The notes under the pieces are model-generated. The model saw only the letters and a program-made list of their open reading frames with translations. It ran no database searches and was not told where the DNA came from. DNA of 64,000 nt from Bradyrhizobium cenepequi (lineage in GTDB: Bacteria; Pseudomonadota; Alphaproteobacteria; Rhizobiales; Xanthobacteraceae), in assembly GCF_020329485.1 (NCBI RefSeq), contig NZ_JAGKJI010000009.1, forward strand, positions 121,489 through 185,488. Reading direction: 5' to 3'. Positions 1 to 9,300 of this stretch are shown here, piece after piece. Both the position numbers and the translations under genes were made by a program. The first letter of the stretch is position 1. Each line of letters begins with the position of its first letter.

Positions 1-598
1 GCCAGTCGAACTGCCACAGCAGGACAGCCGTCAATAGCGCAACCTCGACCACGGTCGGGATCAACTGCAGGATCACCATCCGCACGATGGTTTCGATGCC
101 GGTGCGGCCGCGTTCGAGGATGCGCGTCAGGCCGCCGGTCTTGCGTTCCAGGTGAAAGCGCAGCGACAATTCGTGCATGTGCACGAAGGTGAGAAAAGCG
201 AGCCGCCGCACCGCATGCATGGCGACGCGGGCAAAGATGCCGTCGCGCCATTGCGTCAGCATCGCCATCAGGACACGCACGGCGCCGTATCCCGCCGTCA
301 TCAGAAGCGGCGAGGCGATCAGCCACATCATCCAGTTCGACGGCTGCACCGGCGCGCTGGGCGTGCCGTTCAGCGCGTCGATCGCCCATTTGAAGGTAAA
401 GGGCACTGACAGCGTCGCGAGCTTGGCGAGGAGCAAAAGCACCATCGACCACGCCACGCGCATCTTCAGATCGGTGCGGTCGCCGGGCCAGATATATGGC
501 CACAGATGCGCGAGCGTGCCGATCAGGGTCGCCTTCTCGGCCCTGCTTCCGTCGGCAGATGGGCTATCGCTCAGGCGCAGTTGGGGTTGGGACGACAT
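1..598 (-). CDS. ABC exporter (Atm1/HMT1 type), N-terminal part
   Basis: This is the first ~199 residues of an ABC half-transporter whose remainder lies outside the window. The start is the ATG at 598 (MSSQPQLRLSDSP). A polar N-terminus is followed by hydrophobic helices (WSMVLLLLAKLATLSVPFTF; WLIASPLLMTAGYGAVRVL) and by the coupling-loop sequence FHLERKTGGL, which is typical of the Atm1/HMT1/ABCB branch of inner-membrane exporters of glutathione- or metal-linked compounds. No ATPase domain is visible because the gene is cut by the window edge. It is divergent from the LOG-family gene. The substrate is inferred from family only. Confidence 0.8.
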   Translation of the reverse strand, partial: MSSQPQLRLSDSPSADGSRAEKATLIGTLAHLWPYIWPGDRTDLKMRVAWSMVLLLLAKLATLSVPFTFKWAIDALNGTPSAPVQPSNWMMWLIASPLLMTAGYGAVRVLMAMLTQWRDGIFARVAMHAVRRLAFLTFVHMHELSLRFHLERKTGGLTRILERGRTGIETIVRMVILQLIPTVVEVALLTAVLLWQFDW

Positions 599-828
599 TA
601 ACCACTCGCCGACGTCAGGACGGCGCGCCGGTTCGCTATCACGTGATTTGCATGGATCTGCATTGTGCCCGTCATATAGGGGATTTTGATCTCGCGGAAA
701 CCCTCACGGAGCAGATCTTTCACGATTTTCAGGCATTTGCGCCACTTTTACGCCACGCCAGGTGAAATGCCGGGCTTGACGTTTTTTTCGTTGCAGTGCC
801 ACATAAGCGGATGAACCAAATCAGACCT

Positions 829-1434
829 ATGAACCAGATCAAAACCGTCTGCGTCTATTGCGGCTCCGGCCCCGGCACCAATTCCAGCTTTGTCGAAGCA
901 GCCAACACGCTCGGAAGGATTTTTGCCGAGAGTGATATCCGCCTCGTCTATGGCGGTGGCTCGATCGGACTGATGGGCGCGATCGCAACGTCCACGCTCG
1001 ACCATGGCGGCAAGGTCACCGGCATCATCCCGGATTTTCTCCGCGCCCGCGAGAACGCGCTCACCCGCGTCCAGGAGATGATCGTCACGCCCGATATGCA
1101 CGAGCGCAAGCGGCTGATGTTCGAGCGCTCGGATGCCTTCGTGGCGCTGCCCGGCGGCATCGGCACGCTGGAGGAACTGGTGGAGCAGCTCACTTGGCAG
1201 CAGCTCGGACGGCACACGAAGCCGGTGCTGCTCGCCAATATCGACGGTTTCTGGGAGCCGCTGCTCGCGCTGCTCGACCATATGCGCTCAACGGCCTTCA
1301 TCCGCGCGAGCCTGCCGCTCGAGGTACTGACGGCCGACCGCGTGGAGGACATCGTGCCGCGCCTGCGCGCCGCTGCCGCCCGCGCGCCCGAAGCCGGCAA
1401 GGAACTCGCGCCTGACGTGGCGCGGCGGCTGTAG
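829..1434 (+). CDS. LOG-family Rossmann-fold protein (TIGR00730)
   Basis: This is a cytosolic nucleotide-binding protein of the LOG / lysine-decarboxylase-like family, whose characterised members release cytokinin bases from riboside monophosphates or act as nucleosidases. The diagnostic PGGxGTxxE motif is present as PGGIGTLEE, and the N-terminal strand reads KTVCVYCGSGPGTN. The length of ~201 aa is normal for the family. In-frame starts lie at 796 (GTG), 811 and 829 (both ATG). I chose 829 because the conserved domain begins there as MNQIKTVCVY. It is divergent from the ABC exporter. The exact substrate cannot be read from the sequence. Confidence 0.85.
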   Translation: MNQIKTVCVYCGSGPGTNSSFVEAANTLGRIFAESDIRLVYGGGSIGLMGAIATSTLDHGGKVTGIIPDFLRARENALTRVQEMIVTPDMHERKRLMFERSDAFVALPGGIGTLEELVEQLTWQQLGRHTKPVLLANIDGFWEPLLALLDHMRSTAFIRASLPLEVLTADRVEDIVPRLRAAAARAPEAGKELAPDVARRL

Positions 1435-1507
1435 AGCATGATCCGGAAAAGTGGAAACCGGTTTTCCCTCGCGACAAACGCGAAGCGTTTGCGCGGAGAT
1501 CATGCTC
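1434..1507. repeat. Interspersed palindromic repeat, copy 1
   Basis: This copy is bounded by the inverted arms GAGCATGATC (1434-1443) and GATCATGCTC (1498-1507). Inside it is CCGGAAAAGTGGAAACCGG, then an internal palindrome around cgaagcg. The same element recurs at 22294-22342 and 39631-39679, each time between genes. This copy carries a longer central insert than the other two. It probably folds in RNA and may act as a weak terminator for the upstream LOG gene. Confidence 0.85.
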
Positions 1508-1526
1508 AAACAAAGAAACGAAAGGC

Positions 1527-1904
1527 TCACTCGCTCGGAAACGTCACCGCCTCGATGCGGTTGCCGTCGGGATCGGTGATGAAGGCCGCGTAGTAGCGAA
1601 CACGGTCGTGCGGGCGCAGGCCCGGCGCACTGTCGGAGCGGCCGCCGGCGCTCAGGGCCGCGGCATGGAAAGCATCGACATCGGCGGTTGATTTGGCGCG
1701 CAGGCAGATGTGGCTGCCGGTGTCAGATGCGACCAGGTTCATGCCGGCGCGCAGGTTGATCCAGAATTCGGGATAGCTCTTGCCGAACCCGATCGTGGCC
1801 GGACGGGTGACCAGGCGCGACAGGCCAAGCGGCGCGAGCGTTGCCTCATAGAAGCGCGCGGAGCGTTCGAGATCGCTGACGCCGACGGAGACATGGTCGA
1901 TCAT
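1527..1904 (-). CDS. VOC family (glyoxalase-like) protein
   Basis: This is a single vicinal-oxygen-chelate domain of ~125 aa, starting MIDHVSVGVSDLERSARFYE and ending DPDGNRIEAVTFPSE. That gives the paired beta-alpha-beta-beta-beta layout and C-terminal Glu expected of glyoxalase/bleomycin-resistance/dioxygenase relatives. The ATG at 1904 has a purine-rich GGGAGAGGG upstream. A GTG at 1925 overlaps the citramalate synthase stop as GTGA and is an alternative, translationally coupled start. It is the last gene of the cysS-to-cimA operon. No substrate is evident. Confidence 0.8.
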   Translation of the reverse strand: MIDHVSVGVSDLERSARFYEATLAPLGLSRLVTRPATIGFGKSYPEFWINLRAGMNLVASDTGSHICLRAKSTADVDAFHAAALSAGGRSDSAPGLRPHDRVRYYAAFITDPDGNRIEAVTFPSE

Positions 1905-1921
1905 GCGGGGCGCCCTCTCCC

Positions 1922-3520
1922 TCACCCTGAGGCGCCGGACTTCACCAGCTTGTAGAACACCGAATCCATCAGTGCCTGGAACGAGGCATCGATGATGTTC
2001 GGCGACACGCCGACCGTCGTCCAGCTCTCGCCGGTCTCATCTTCGCTCTCGATCAGCACGCGCGTCACCGCCTCCGTGCCGCCGTTGAGGATACGCACGC
2101 GGTAATCGATCAGCTTCAATCCATCGATGTATTTCTGATACTTGCCGAGGTCCTTGCGCAAAGCGACGTCGAGCGCGTTCACGGGGCCGTTGCCTTCGGC
2201 GGCCGAGATCAGTCGCTCGCCGGCGACGTCGACCTTCACCACCGCGAGCGCGACCGTGACGCGCTGGCCGAGCGCGTTGTAGCGCTGCTCGACATTGACG
2301 TCGAACTGCTCGACCTTGAAATATTCCGGTACTTTTCCAAGCGTGCGCCGCGCCAGCAATTCGAACGAGGCGTTGGCGGATTCATAGGCGAAGCCCGCAG
2401 CCTCCCGTTCCTTCAGCTCAGCGACGAGGCGCGTGAGCTTCGGGTCGTTCTTCTCGTAGGGAACGCCGGCGCGGTCGAGCTCGGCGATGACGTTGGAGCG
2501 TCCGGCCTGGTCCGACACCAGCACTTTGCGGTGATTGCCGACGGATTCCGGCGACACGTGCTCGTAGGTGTGCGGGTCCTTCAACACGGCGGAAGCATGG
2601 ATGCCGGTCTTGGTGACGAAGGCGCTCTCGCCGACATAAGCCGCGTGCCGGTTGGGCGCGCGGTTGAGCATGTCATCGAGTATGCGCGACACCTTCACCA
2701 GCGTCGTCATCTTCTCGGCCGTGACGCCGATTTCGAAATTGTCGGAGAACTCCTTCTTCAACCGCAGCGTCGGGATCAGCGAGCAGAGGTTGGCGTTGCC
2801 GCATCGCTCGCCTAAGCCGTTCAGCGTGCCCTGGATCTGGCGCGCGCCGGCGCGCACCGCGGCAAGCGAGTTCGCCACGGCCTGCTCGGTGTCGTTATGG
2901 GCGTGGATGCCGAGATGGCTGCCGGGGATGTGGCGCACGACATCGCCGACAATGGTTTCGATCTCGTGCGGCATCGTGCCGCCATTGGTGTCGCACAACA
3001 CCACCCAGCGCGCGCCGGCCTCATAGGCGGCCCTGGCGCAGGCCAGAGCGAACTCGGCATTCTCCTTGTAGCCGTCGAAGAAATGCTCGCAATCGACCAT
3101 CACCTCGCGCCCCGCAGCCGTCGCCGCGGCGACGCTGTCACGGATCGAAGCGAGGTTCTCCTCATTCGTGGTCTCCAGCGCGACCCGGACCTGATAGGCG
3201 CTCGACTTCGCGACGAAGCAGATCGCATCCGCCTTCGCCTCCACGATCGCCGCCAAGCCGGGATCGTTGGATGCCGAACGGCCCGGACGCCGCGTCATGC
3301 CGAAGGCGGTGAAGCGCGCATGATCGAATTTCGGTTTTGCCGAGAAGAACTCGGTGTCGGTCGGGTTGGCACCGGGATAGCCGCCCTCGACATAGTCGAT
3401 GCCGAGTTCGTCCAGCATCTGTGCGATCACCTGCTTGTCCTGCAGCGTGAAATCAACGCCGTTGGTCTGCGCGCCGTCGCGCAAGGTGGTGTCGAAGAGA
3501 TAGAGGCGCTCGCAGCTCAC
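1922..3520 (-). CDS. cimA: Citramalate synthase
   Basis: This enzyme condenses pyruvate with acetyl-CoA to (R)-citramalate, a threonine-independent entry to isoleucine synthesis. The ~532-aa protein has the HMGL-like TIM barrel with the catalytic start LFDTTLRDGAQ and metal-binding GIHAHND, plus a C-terminal LeuA-type allosteric domain (LIDYRVRILNGGTEAVTRVL). I chose the GTG start at 3520 because it overlaps the upstream acetyltransferase stop as GTGA and is preceded by GGAGGCGC. A longer reading to 3583 would run through that gene. A closely related 2-isopropylmalate synthase-like role cannot be fully excluded, but this is the TIGR00977-type architecture. Confidence 0.9.
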   Translation of the reverse strand: MSCERLYLFDTTLRDGAQTNGVDFTLQDKQVIAQMLDELGIDYVEGGYPGANPTDTEFFSAKPKFDHARFTAFGMTRRPGRSASNDPGLAAIVEAKADAICFVAKSSAYQVRVALETTNEENLASIRDSVAAATAAGREVMVDCEHFFDGYKENAEFALACARAAYEAGARWVVLCDTNGGTMPHEIETIVGDVVRHIPGSHLGIHAHNDTEQAVANSLAAVRAGARQIQGTLNGLGERCGNANLCSLIPTLRLKKEFSDNFEIGVTAEKMTTLVKVSRILDDMLNRAPNRHAAYVGESAFVTKTGIHASAVLKDPHTYEHVSPESVGNHRKVLVSDQAGRSNVIAELDRAGVPYEKNDPKLTRLVAELKEREAAGFAYESANASFELLARRTLGKVPEYFKVEQFDVNVEQRYNALGQRVTVALAVVKVDVAGERLISAAEGNGPVNALDVALRKDLGKYQKYIDGLKLIDYRVRILNGGTEAVTRVLIESEDETGESWTTVGVSPNIIDASFQALMDSVFYKLVKSGASG

Positions 3521-4029
3521 GATGCGCCTCCCGCGGCAGCGCCATTGGCCAGGGTCTTCTGCATCGTGGTGTTGGCGAGCCACTCCCCCTCAATGCTCAA
3601 GCTGTTGCGCTGCTTGGCGACGTAACCGCGTTTGCGGAAGAAATCCAGCGCGTTGTCGCTGGCATCGACCGAGAGCGTCTTGGTGCCTCGCGCGCCGGCG
3701 AGCTTTTCAAGGGCATCGCATAACATCGCGCCGACGCCCTGCCCCGCTACGCTCGGATGCACATAGAGCAGATCGATGTGGTTGTTGTTCTTCAGCGAAG
3801 CAAAGCCGACCGGCGAATTCTCAACCGTCGCGATCAGCGTCAACTCCCCCGCCAGCTTCTTGCCGAAGTCTACCTCGTCATCCGCCACGGCTGCCCAGGC
3901 TTCCTGCTGCGTTTCGCTGTAATCGTTCCCGGTCAGTTCCTGGATGGCGGCCACGAAGATCGCCGCCAGGATCGGTGTATCCGCCGGCAAGAACGGTCGG
4001 AGTGCCGGTTGCGGGAGTGCCTGTGCCAT
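3517..4029 (-). CDS. GNAT family N-acetyltransferase
   Basis: This ~170-aa protein has one GNAT domain. The acetyl-CoA-binding strand and pyrophosphate loop read DLLYVHPSVAGQGVGAML, which contains a Q/RxxGxG/A-type loop, followed by SVDASDNALDFFRKRGY, the usual motif B helix. It starts 4 bp after the stop of the 38-aa membrane protein and its own stop overlaps the cimA GTG, so it is translated inside the cysS-cimA operon. The acceptor substrate is unknown. The family acetylates small amines, antibiotics or protein N-termini. Confidence 0.82.
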   Translation of the reverse strand: MAQALPQPALRPFLPADTPILAAIFVAAIQELTGNDYSETQQEAWAAVADDEVDFGKKLAGELTLIATVENSPVGFASLKNNNHIDLLYVHPSVAGQGVGAMLCDALEKLAGARGTKTLSVDASDNALDFFRKRGYVAKQRNSLSIEGEWLANTTMQKTLANGAAAGGAS

Positions 4030-4033
4030 CGGG

Positions 4034-4150
4034 TCAAAAGACTCCCAGAAGTTTCAGGACGAGCAGGATCGCAGCGACAATCACCGCCCACTTGACGAAG
4101 ATGTAATAGCGCCAGTGTTTCGGGAAAGGCGTGTCGGGACGGGTCATCAT
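4034..4150 (-). CDS. 38-residue single-span membrane protein in the cysS operon
   Basis: The small gene begins with ATGATGA overlapping the cysS stop (cysS TGA at 4149-4147) and ends 4 bp before the GNAT start, so it is packed like a true operon member. The product starts [18 protein letters not shown] and continues into one hydrophobic helix ([20 protein letters not shown]) running to the C-terminus. A short basic N-terminal part plus one helix suggests a tail-anchored inner-membrane microprotein. No family is recognised and the function is unknown. Confidence 0.62.
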   Translation of the reverse strand: MMTRPDTPFPKHWRYYIFVKWAVIVAAILLVLKLLGVF

Positions 4151-5559
4151 GCCAATTCCCATGTGGTCACGGGTTTGCCGTCGGCATCCTTGCCGTCCTT
4201 CAGCACAACGCCTTTGGCCGCGAGCTCGTCGCGGATACGATCGGACTCCTTGAAATCCTTTCGCGCCCGCGCGGCTGCCCGATCGGAGACCAGGCCTTCA
4301 ACCCATTTCGGGTCGATGCCACTCGCCTGCTGCTTGCGACCCTTCCATTCCACGGCGCTCTGGCCAAGAAAGCCGAGGAACCGGAGCGACGCCGCGAAAG
4401 TTCCGCGCGCCTGTTCATCGTGCACAGCCGCGCTCCGCAATCCATGCAGCGCCGCGATGGTCTGTGCCGTGTTGAGGTCGTCGGACAATGCCTCGACAAC
4501 AGCCTCCGCCGGCCGGCCGCCCACGGCATCGGCCGCGACCGCGTACCAGTCGTCGAGCGTCTTTTCGCTTTCTTCCAGCCCCTTCAGCGTCCAGTCGATC
4601 GGCGAGCGATAATGGGTCTTGAGCATGTTGAGGCGCAGCACTTCGCCCGGCCAATCCGCCAGCAATTCCCGGATCGTGACGAAATTGCCGAGCGACTTCG
4701 ACATCTTCTCGCCTTCAACCTGCAGGAAGCCATTGTGCATCCAGGTGTTTGCCATCCGCGCTTCGTGGAAGGCGCAGCAGCTTTGCGCGAGTTCGTTCTC
4801 GTGATGCGGGAACACGAGGTCGATGCCGCCGCCATGAATGTCGAACTGCTCACCGAGGTGCTTCCAGGCCATTGCCGAGCATTCGATATGCCAGCCCGGA
4901 CGCCCCTGCACGGCGATGCCTGATGGCGACGGCCAGGACGGCTCGCCGGGCTTCGAGGGCTTCCACAGCACGAAATCGGTATTGTCGCGCTTGTAGGGGG
5001 CAACGTCGACGCGGGCGCCCGCGATCATCTCGTCCAGGGAGCGGTTGGCGAGTGCGCCATACCGCGGCAGCACGCCATTGGTCGCATTCATCGCCTGCGG
5101 CGAAAACAGCACATGGTCTTCGGCGACGTAGGCAAATCCGTCCGAGACCAGCTTTTCGATCAGCACGCGCATCTCTGCGATGTGCTCGGTCGCGCGCGGC
5201 TCGACCGTGGGCCGCAGCGCGCTGAGCGCGTCGACGTCCTCGTGGAACTGCCGTTCCGTCTGCGCAGTGACCTTGCGAATCGCCTCGTTTAGCGGCAGGC
5301 CGGGAAAATCCCGCGCGGCGCGATCGTTGATCTTGTCATCGACGTCGGTGACGTTGCGGACATATTTGACGTGGTTCTCGCCATAGACATGCCGCAGCAG
5401 GCGGAACAGCACGTCGAAGACGATCACCGGGCGCGCGTTGCCAATATGGGCGAAGTCGTAGACCGTCGGCCCGCAGACATATATGCGCACATTATTGGGA
5501 TCGAGCGGCACGAAGGCCCGCTTTTCCCGGGTCAACGTATCGTACAGACGCAATTGCAT
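4147..5559 (-). CDS. cysS: Cysteinyl-tRNA synthetase
   Basis: This class I synthetase charges tRNA-Cys. The 470-aa protein shows the N-terminal [15 protein letters not shown] (zinc Cys plus the HIGH-type motif), GWHIECSAM and HHENE zinc-region residues, and the KMSKS loop as [12 protein letters not shown]. The C-terminal helical tRNA-binding domain is complete and the length is normal. It is the first gene of a five-gene minus-strand operon with a 38-aa membrane protein, GNAT, cimA and VOC. No upstream attenuator or T-box was seen. Confidence 0.97.
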   Translation of the reverse strand: MQLRLYDTLTREKRAFVPLDPNNVRIYVCGPTVYDFAHIGNARPVIVFDVLFRLLRHVYGENHVKYVRNVTDVDDKINDRAARDFPGLPLNEAIRKVTAQTERQFHEDVDALSALRPTVEPRATEHIAEMRVLIEKLVSDGFAYVAEDHVLFSPQAMNATNGVLPRYGALANRSLDEMIAGARVDVAPYKRDNTDFVLWKPSKPGEPSWPSPSGIAVQGRPGWHIECSAMAWKHLGEQFDIHGGGIDLVFPHHENELAQSCCAFHEARMANTWMHNGFLQVEGEKMSKSLGNFVTIRELLADWPGEVLRLNMLKTHYRSPIDWTLKGLEESEKTLDDWYAVAADAVGGRPAEAVVEALSDDLNTAQTIAALHGLRSAAVHDEQARGTFAASLRFLGFLGQSAVEWKGRKQQASGIDPKWVEGLVSDRAAARARKDFKESDRIRDELAAKGVVLKDGKDADGKPVTTWELA

Positions 5560-5847
5560 GGAATACCCGTCCGTTGTGGCCGGGGCGTCACGTGATCTCG
5601 ATGTGAGAAAAGACGGCCTCAGCCAGCGAATCGCTAGCTAATAATCTCGCGGCAGATGCTGCAGATGGCGAGGTGGCCGTTCATGGTTCCACCATGGCGC
5701 CATCCGAGGGACGCCGTCAAGGGCTGTTTGCGCCCGTTTGAGGGCGATTTCGGCGCTTGCGATGATTCCAAGGACGGCATGGTTAATCATTATTAACGTC
5801 TTGGGCCTAATCGGATAGGCACCGGTTCCCTTCCCCTCTGGTGTCCC
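5560..5847. other. Divergent intergenic region, no gene seen
   Basis: These 288 bp separate cysS from the small secreted protein gene. They should carry both promoters. I see no convincing coding frame, RNA gene or long palindrome here. Minus-strand reading through it is antisense to the following gene. Confidence 0.5.
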
Positions 5848-6153
5848 ATGCGGTTTCGATCCGCATTTCTTGCCTGCACATTCATTTTCGTCTCCTCCGC
5901 CGCACTGGCCGACAGCCGCGTCTTCATCATCGCCAACCATGATGACGGCTATGGCGTCGACGAATGCCTCGCGCGAGGCGACAAATGCGGGGCGCACGCT
6001 GCCCGCTCCTATTGCCAGTCACGCGATTTTGCACAGGCCACCGCCTATCGCCGGGTCGATCCCGACGAAATCACCGGCGCCGTTCCAAAGGCCGGAGAAA
6101 ATTGCGCTGGCGGCGCTTGCAGCGAATATATCGCCATCACCTGCCAGCGCTGA
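5848..6153 (+). CDS. Small secreted Cys-rich protein, conserved hypothetical type
   Basis: This 101-aa protein begins with a clear Sec signal peptide, MRFRSAFLACTFIFVSSAALA, probably cleaved before DSRVF. The mature part is ~80 aa with six cysteines (ECLARGDKCG, SYCQSRDF, NCAGGACSEY, ITCQR), which suggests periplasmic disulfides. I do not recognise a named domain. It lies 168 bp before the DUF2865 gene on the same strand, and both products are exported and Cys-rich. Confidence 0.65.
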   Translation: MRFRSAFLACTFIFVSSAALADSRVFIIANHDDGYGVDECLARGDKCGAHAARSYCQSRDFAQATAYRRVDPDEITGAVPKAGENCAGGACSEYIAITCQR

Positions 6154-6321
6154 TCCGGTCTGCGCTGCCAAGGTGCGATCAAGGGCCGGTATTCTCACGG
6201 GCTTTTGCCATATCGGGGCCCCGGAAACGACGTGACGCTGCCCTGAGAAACGGCTATTGCAGGCGGCCTTGCCCGCGCCATTCCGGCTTGCCCGCCGCGC
6301 GGCGTCATTCTGTGACTGGAC

Positions 6322-7503
6322 ATGCCCAATCGCCTGAACTCTTGCTTCTCCCAGTGGATTTTGACCTGCGCCCTCCTGCTCGGTACTGCCCTGCCGGGCG
6401 GCGATGCGTTGGCACAGACGCCTGACGATGCTTACGCGCAGATGCCCCAGGAGGCGCAGCCCCCGCAACAGAGCGCCAACCCGATCTGCATCCGGCTCGA
6501 GGGCCAGCTTGCGACCATCGACCGCGGCGGCGGCAACGGCGATCCGATCAGGGACGAGCAGATCCGCCGTTACCAGGATGCCGCCTCGAGACAGCAGGCC
6601 GAGCTCGACCGCGTGACCGCGCAGGCGCGGCGGATGGGCTGCGACTCTTCCGGCTTCTTCTCGCTGTTCAACAACAACTCGGCGCAATGCGGTCCGATCA
6701 ACACCCAGATCCAGCAGATGCGCGGCAATCTCGACCAGATGACGACGAGCCTGGAGCGGATGCGCAGCGGCGGGCTCGGCGGCGCCGACCGCGAGAACCA
6801 GCGCCGCTCGGTATTGGCCGCACTGGCGCAGAACAATTGCGGCCCGCAATATGCCAATGCCGTGCGGGGGCCTGGCAATTTCCTCGACAACCTCTTCGGC
6901 AATCATAGCGATGATAGCAACGTGACCATTGCGCCGCCGACCGGCGACCTCGCTCCGCAATCCGGCACCTATCGCACGGTCTGCGTGCGCAGCTGCGACG
7001 GCGCCTATTTCCCGGTCTCGTTTGCGACGGTGCAGGCGCGCTTTGCTGATGACGAGAAGACCTGTAAGGCGCAATGCCCGGCAGCGGAAGCAACCCTGTT
7101 CGCCTATCGCAATCCCGGCGAGGACATCAATCAGGCGGTGTCGATCAACGGCCAGCCCTACACGTCGCTGCCAAACGCGTTCAAGTTCCGCACCGAGTTC
7201 AACCCATCCTGCTCCTGCAAGCCGGCGGGCCAGACCTGGGCCGAGGCGCTGAAATCGGTCGACGACAAAGCCGCCGTCGAGCAGCAGGGCGACATCATCG
7301 TCACCGAGGAGAGCGCGCGGAAGATGCAGTTGCGCGCGCAACAGCAGGCCACGAAGCAGGCGCCCGCCGGCAAGAAGGGCGCGGCGTCGGCGAATGCAGG
7401 CCCGGCACCCGAAACGCCGGCTGCGCCGGCCGATCCGACGCCGCCAGGCGATCGGCCGATCCGCACTGTCGGCCCGCCCTTCATCCCGCAGAAGCAGCAA
7501 TAG
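6322..7503 (+). CDS. DUF2865 domain-containing exported protein
   Basis: This 393-aa exported protein has an N-terminal signal segment (WILTCALLLGTALPGGDALA), then a Gln/Ala-rich coiled region (~60-150), then the Cys-containing core typical of DUF2865: TYRTVCVRSCDGAYFPVSF, TCKAQCPAAEATLFAYRNPG and NPSCSCKPAGQTWAEAL. The C-terminus (~330-393) is low-complexity, rich in Lys, Ala and Pro. The family is common in Rhizobiales with no established function. The gene is convergent with nadE and their stop codons abut (7503/7504). Confidence 0.8.
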   Translation: MPNRLNSCFSQWILTCALLLGTALPGGDALAQTPDDAYAQMPQEAQPPQQSANPICIRLEGQLATIDRGGGNGDPIRDEQIRRYQDAASRQQAELDRVTAQARRMGCDSSGFFSLFNNNSAQCGPINTQIQQMRGNLDQMTTSLERMRSGGLGGADRENQRRSVLAALAQNNCGPQYANAVRGPGNFLDNLFGNHSDDSNVTIAPPTGDLAPQSGTYRTVCVRSCDGAYFPVSFATVQARFADDEKTCKAQCPAAEATLFAYRNPGEDINQAVSINGQPYTSLPNAFKFRTEFNPSCSCKPAGQTWAEALKSVDDKAAVEQQGDIIVTEESARKMQLRAQQQATKQAPAGKKGAASANAGPAPETPAAPADPTPPGDRPIRTVGPPFIPQKQQ

Positions 7504-9255
7504 CTAACTCTCAAATGCCTCCACTGAGGCGCGGGTGCCGCGGGTGGCCAGCTTCTCGTCCGGCTGCGGCAACGCCTCGCCGTGATCGCGGAAGCGGTTG
7601 GTGATGGGATAGCGGCGGTCGCGGCCGAAATTCTTAGGTGTGACCTTAACGCCGGGCGCGGCCTGCCGGCGCTTGTACTCGGCGATGTAAAGCAGGCGGT
7701 CGATGCGCGCGACCAGTTCGCGATCAAAGCCTACGGCGATGATCGACGCCAAAGGCTCCTCGCGCTCCACCAGCCGTTCCAGGATCGCGTCGAGCACATC
7801 GTAAGGCGGCAGCGAATCCTGGTCGGTCTGGTTCTCGCGCAGTTCGGCCGTCGGCGGCCGCGTGATGATCGAGGGCGGGATCACCACGCCGGACGGACCG
7901 AGCGCGCCTTCAGGTTTCCAGGTATTGCGCAAGGCAGCGAGCCGGAACACCTGGGTCTTGTAGATGTCCTTGATCGGGTTGAAGCCGCCATTCATATCAC
8001 CGTAAAGCGTGGCATAGCCGACCGACATCTCGGACTTGTTGCCGGTGGTGACCACCATCGCGCCGGTCTTGTTCGAGAGCGCCATCAACAACGTGCCGCG
8101 GGTCCGCGCCTGCAGGTTCTCCTCGGTGATGTCGCGCGGCAGGCCCTTGAACGGCTCGGCCAGGATCTTCTCGAACCCGTTCACCGCGTCCGCGATCGGC
8201 AAGACCTCGTAGCGGATGCCGAGCATCTTGGTCAGGCCTGCCGCATCATCCAGCGACACCTGGGCCGTATAGCGGAACGGCAGCATCACGCCGTGAACTT
8301 GCTCGGTGCCGAGCGCATCCACCGCAATCGCCGCGCACAGCGCGGAATCGATGCCGCCGGAAATGCCGAGCAGCACGCCCGGAAAGCCGTTCTTGCGGAC
8401 GTAGTCGCGCAAGCCGAGCACGCAGGCCGCGTAGTCCGCCCTGTCGTCCTCAAGCAGCGGCGTGATCGGCCCGTTGCAGCGCCAGCCCGCCTCACCCCTG
8501 GTCCAGCGCAGGGTCGTGACGCTCTCCTCGAAAGGTGGAAGCTGTGCCGCCACCGAGAGATCGGCGTTGAGCGCGAACGAGGCGCCGTCGAACACCAGTT
8601 CGTCCTGCCCACCGACTTCGTTTAGATAGATCAAGGGCAAGCCGCTCTCGGTGACGCGGGCGACCGCGATCGAAAGCCGGAGATCGTTCTTGTCGCGCGC
8701 ATAGGGCGAGCCGTTCGGTACGACCAGGATTTCCGCGCCGGTCTCGGCGAGACATTCGACGACGTTCTCGTAGTCCTCGGACTCTTCGAGCCAGATGTCC
8801 TCGCAGATGGGCACGCCGACCCGGACGCCCTTCACCGTAACCGGGCCCGGCGCAGGTCCGCGCGCGAACAGCCGTTTCTCGTCGAACACGCCGTAGTTCG
8901 GCAAATTCGCCTTGAAGCGCAGCGCGGCGACGCGGCCGCCGTCGAGCAGCGCGCACGCGTTATAGAGCTTGCCGTCCTCGACCCAGGGCGTCCCGATCAG
9001 GACCGCCGGACCGCCATCGGCGGTCTCGCGCGCCAGTTCCTCGACCGCGGCGCGGCAGGCGGCCTGGAAGGCCGGCTTCAGGATCAAGTCCTCCGGCGGG
9101 TAGCCGGCGATGAACAGCTCCGACAGCACCATGAGATCGGCGCCAGCGGCCTTCGCCGTCTCGCGCGCGGCGCGCGCCTGCACGGCGTTGCCGGCGACGT
9201 CGCCGACCGTCGGATTCAATTGCGCCAGTGTAACAATGAACTCAGCTTCGCTCAT
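7504..9255 (-). CDS. nadE: Glutamine-hydrolysing NAD+ synthetase
   Basis: This enzyme makes NAD+ from nicotinate adenine dinucleotide using ATP and glutamine. The N-terminal nitrilase-type glutaminase (1-~270) has the Glu-Lys-Cys triad regions LSELFIAGYP, KANLPNYGVFDE and VPICEDIW. The C-terminal synthetase has the PP-loop LGISGGIDSAL and the NAD-site sequence TTGNKSEMSVGYATLYGDM. The start is the ATG at 9255 (MSEAEFIVTLAQLNP). A longer start at 9276 is possible but lies before the conserved domain. The length of ~583 aa is normal for the two-domain bacterial enzyme. Confidence 0.96.
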   Translation of the reverse strand: MSEAEFIVTLAQLNPTVGDVAGNAVQARAARETAKAAGADLMVLSELFIAGYPPEDLILKPAFQAACRAAVEELARETADGGPAVLIGTPWVEDGKLYNACALLDGGRVAALRFKANLPNYGVFDEKRLFARGPAPGPVTVKGVRVGVPICEDIWLEESEDYENVVECLAETGAEILVVPNGSPYARDKNDLRLSIAVARVTESGLPLIYLNEVGGQDELVFDGASFALNADLSVAAQLPPFEESVTTLRWTRGEAGWRCNGPITPLLEDDRADYAACVLGLRDYVRKNGFPGVLLGISGGIDSALCAAIAVDALGTEQVHGVMLPFRYTAQVSLDDAAGLTKMLGIRYEVLPIADAVNGFEKILAEPFKGLPRDITEENLQARTRGTLLMALSNKTGAMVVTTGNKSEMSVGYATLYGDMNGGFNPIKDIYKTQVFRLAALRNTWKPEGALGPSGVVIPPSIITRPPTAELRENQTDQDSLPPYDVLDAILERLVEREEPLASIIAVGFDRELVARIDRLLYIAEYKRRQAAPGVKVTPKNFGRDRRYPITNRFRDHGEALPQPDEKLATRGTRASVEAFES

Positions 9256-9300
9256 GAGATCAATGGTGCCTTGCACCTATGTAAACTGCAATCGCCTGCG

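Noticed and set aside
6019..7500. 493-codon minus-strand open frame
   Set aside because: It is antisense to the DUF2865 gene, Arg-rich and irregular, with no domain. It is explained by the codon bias of the real gene.
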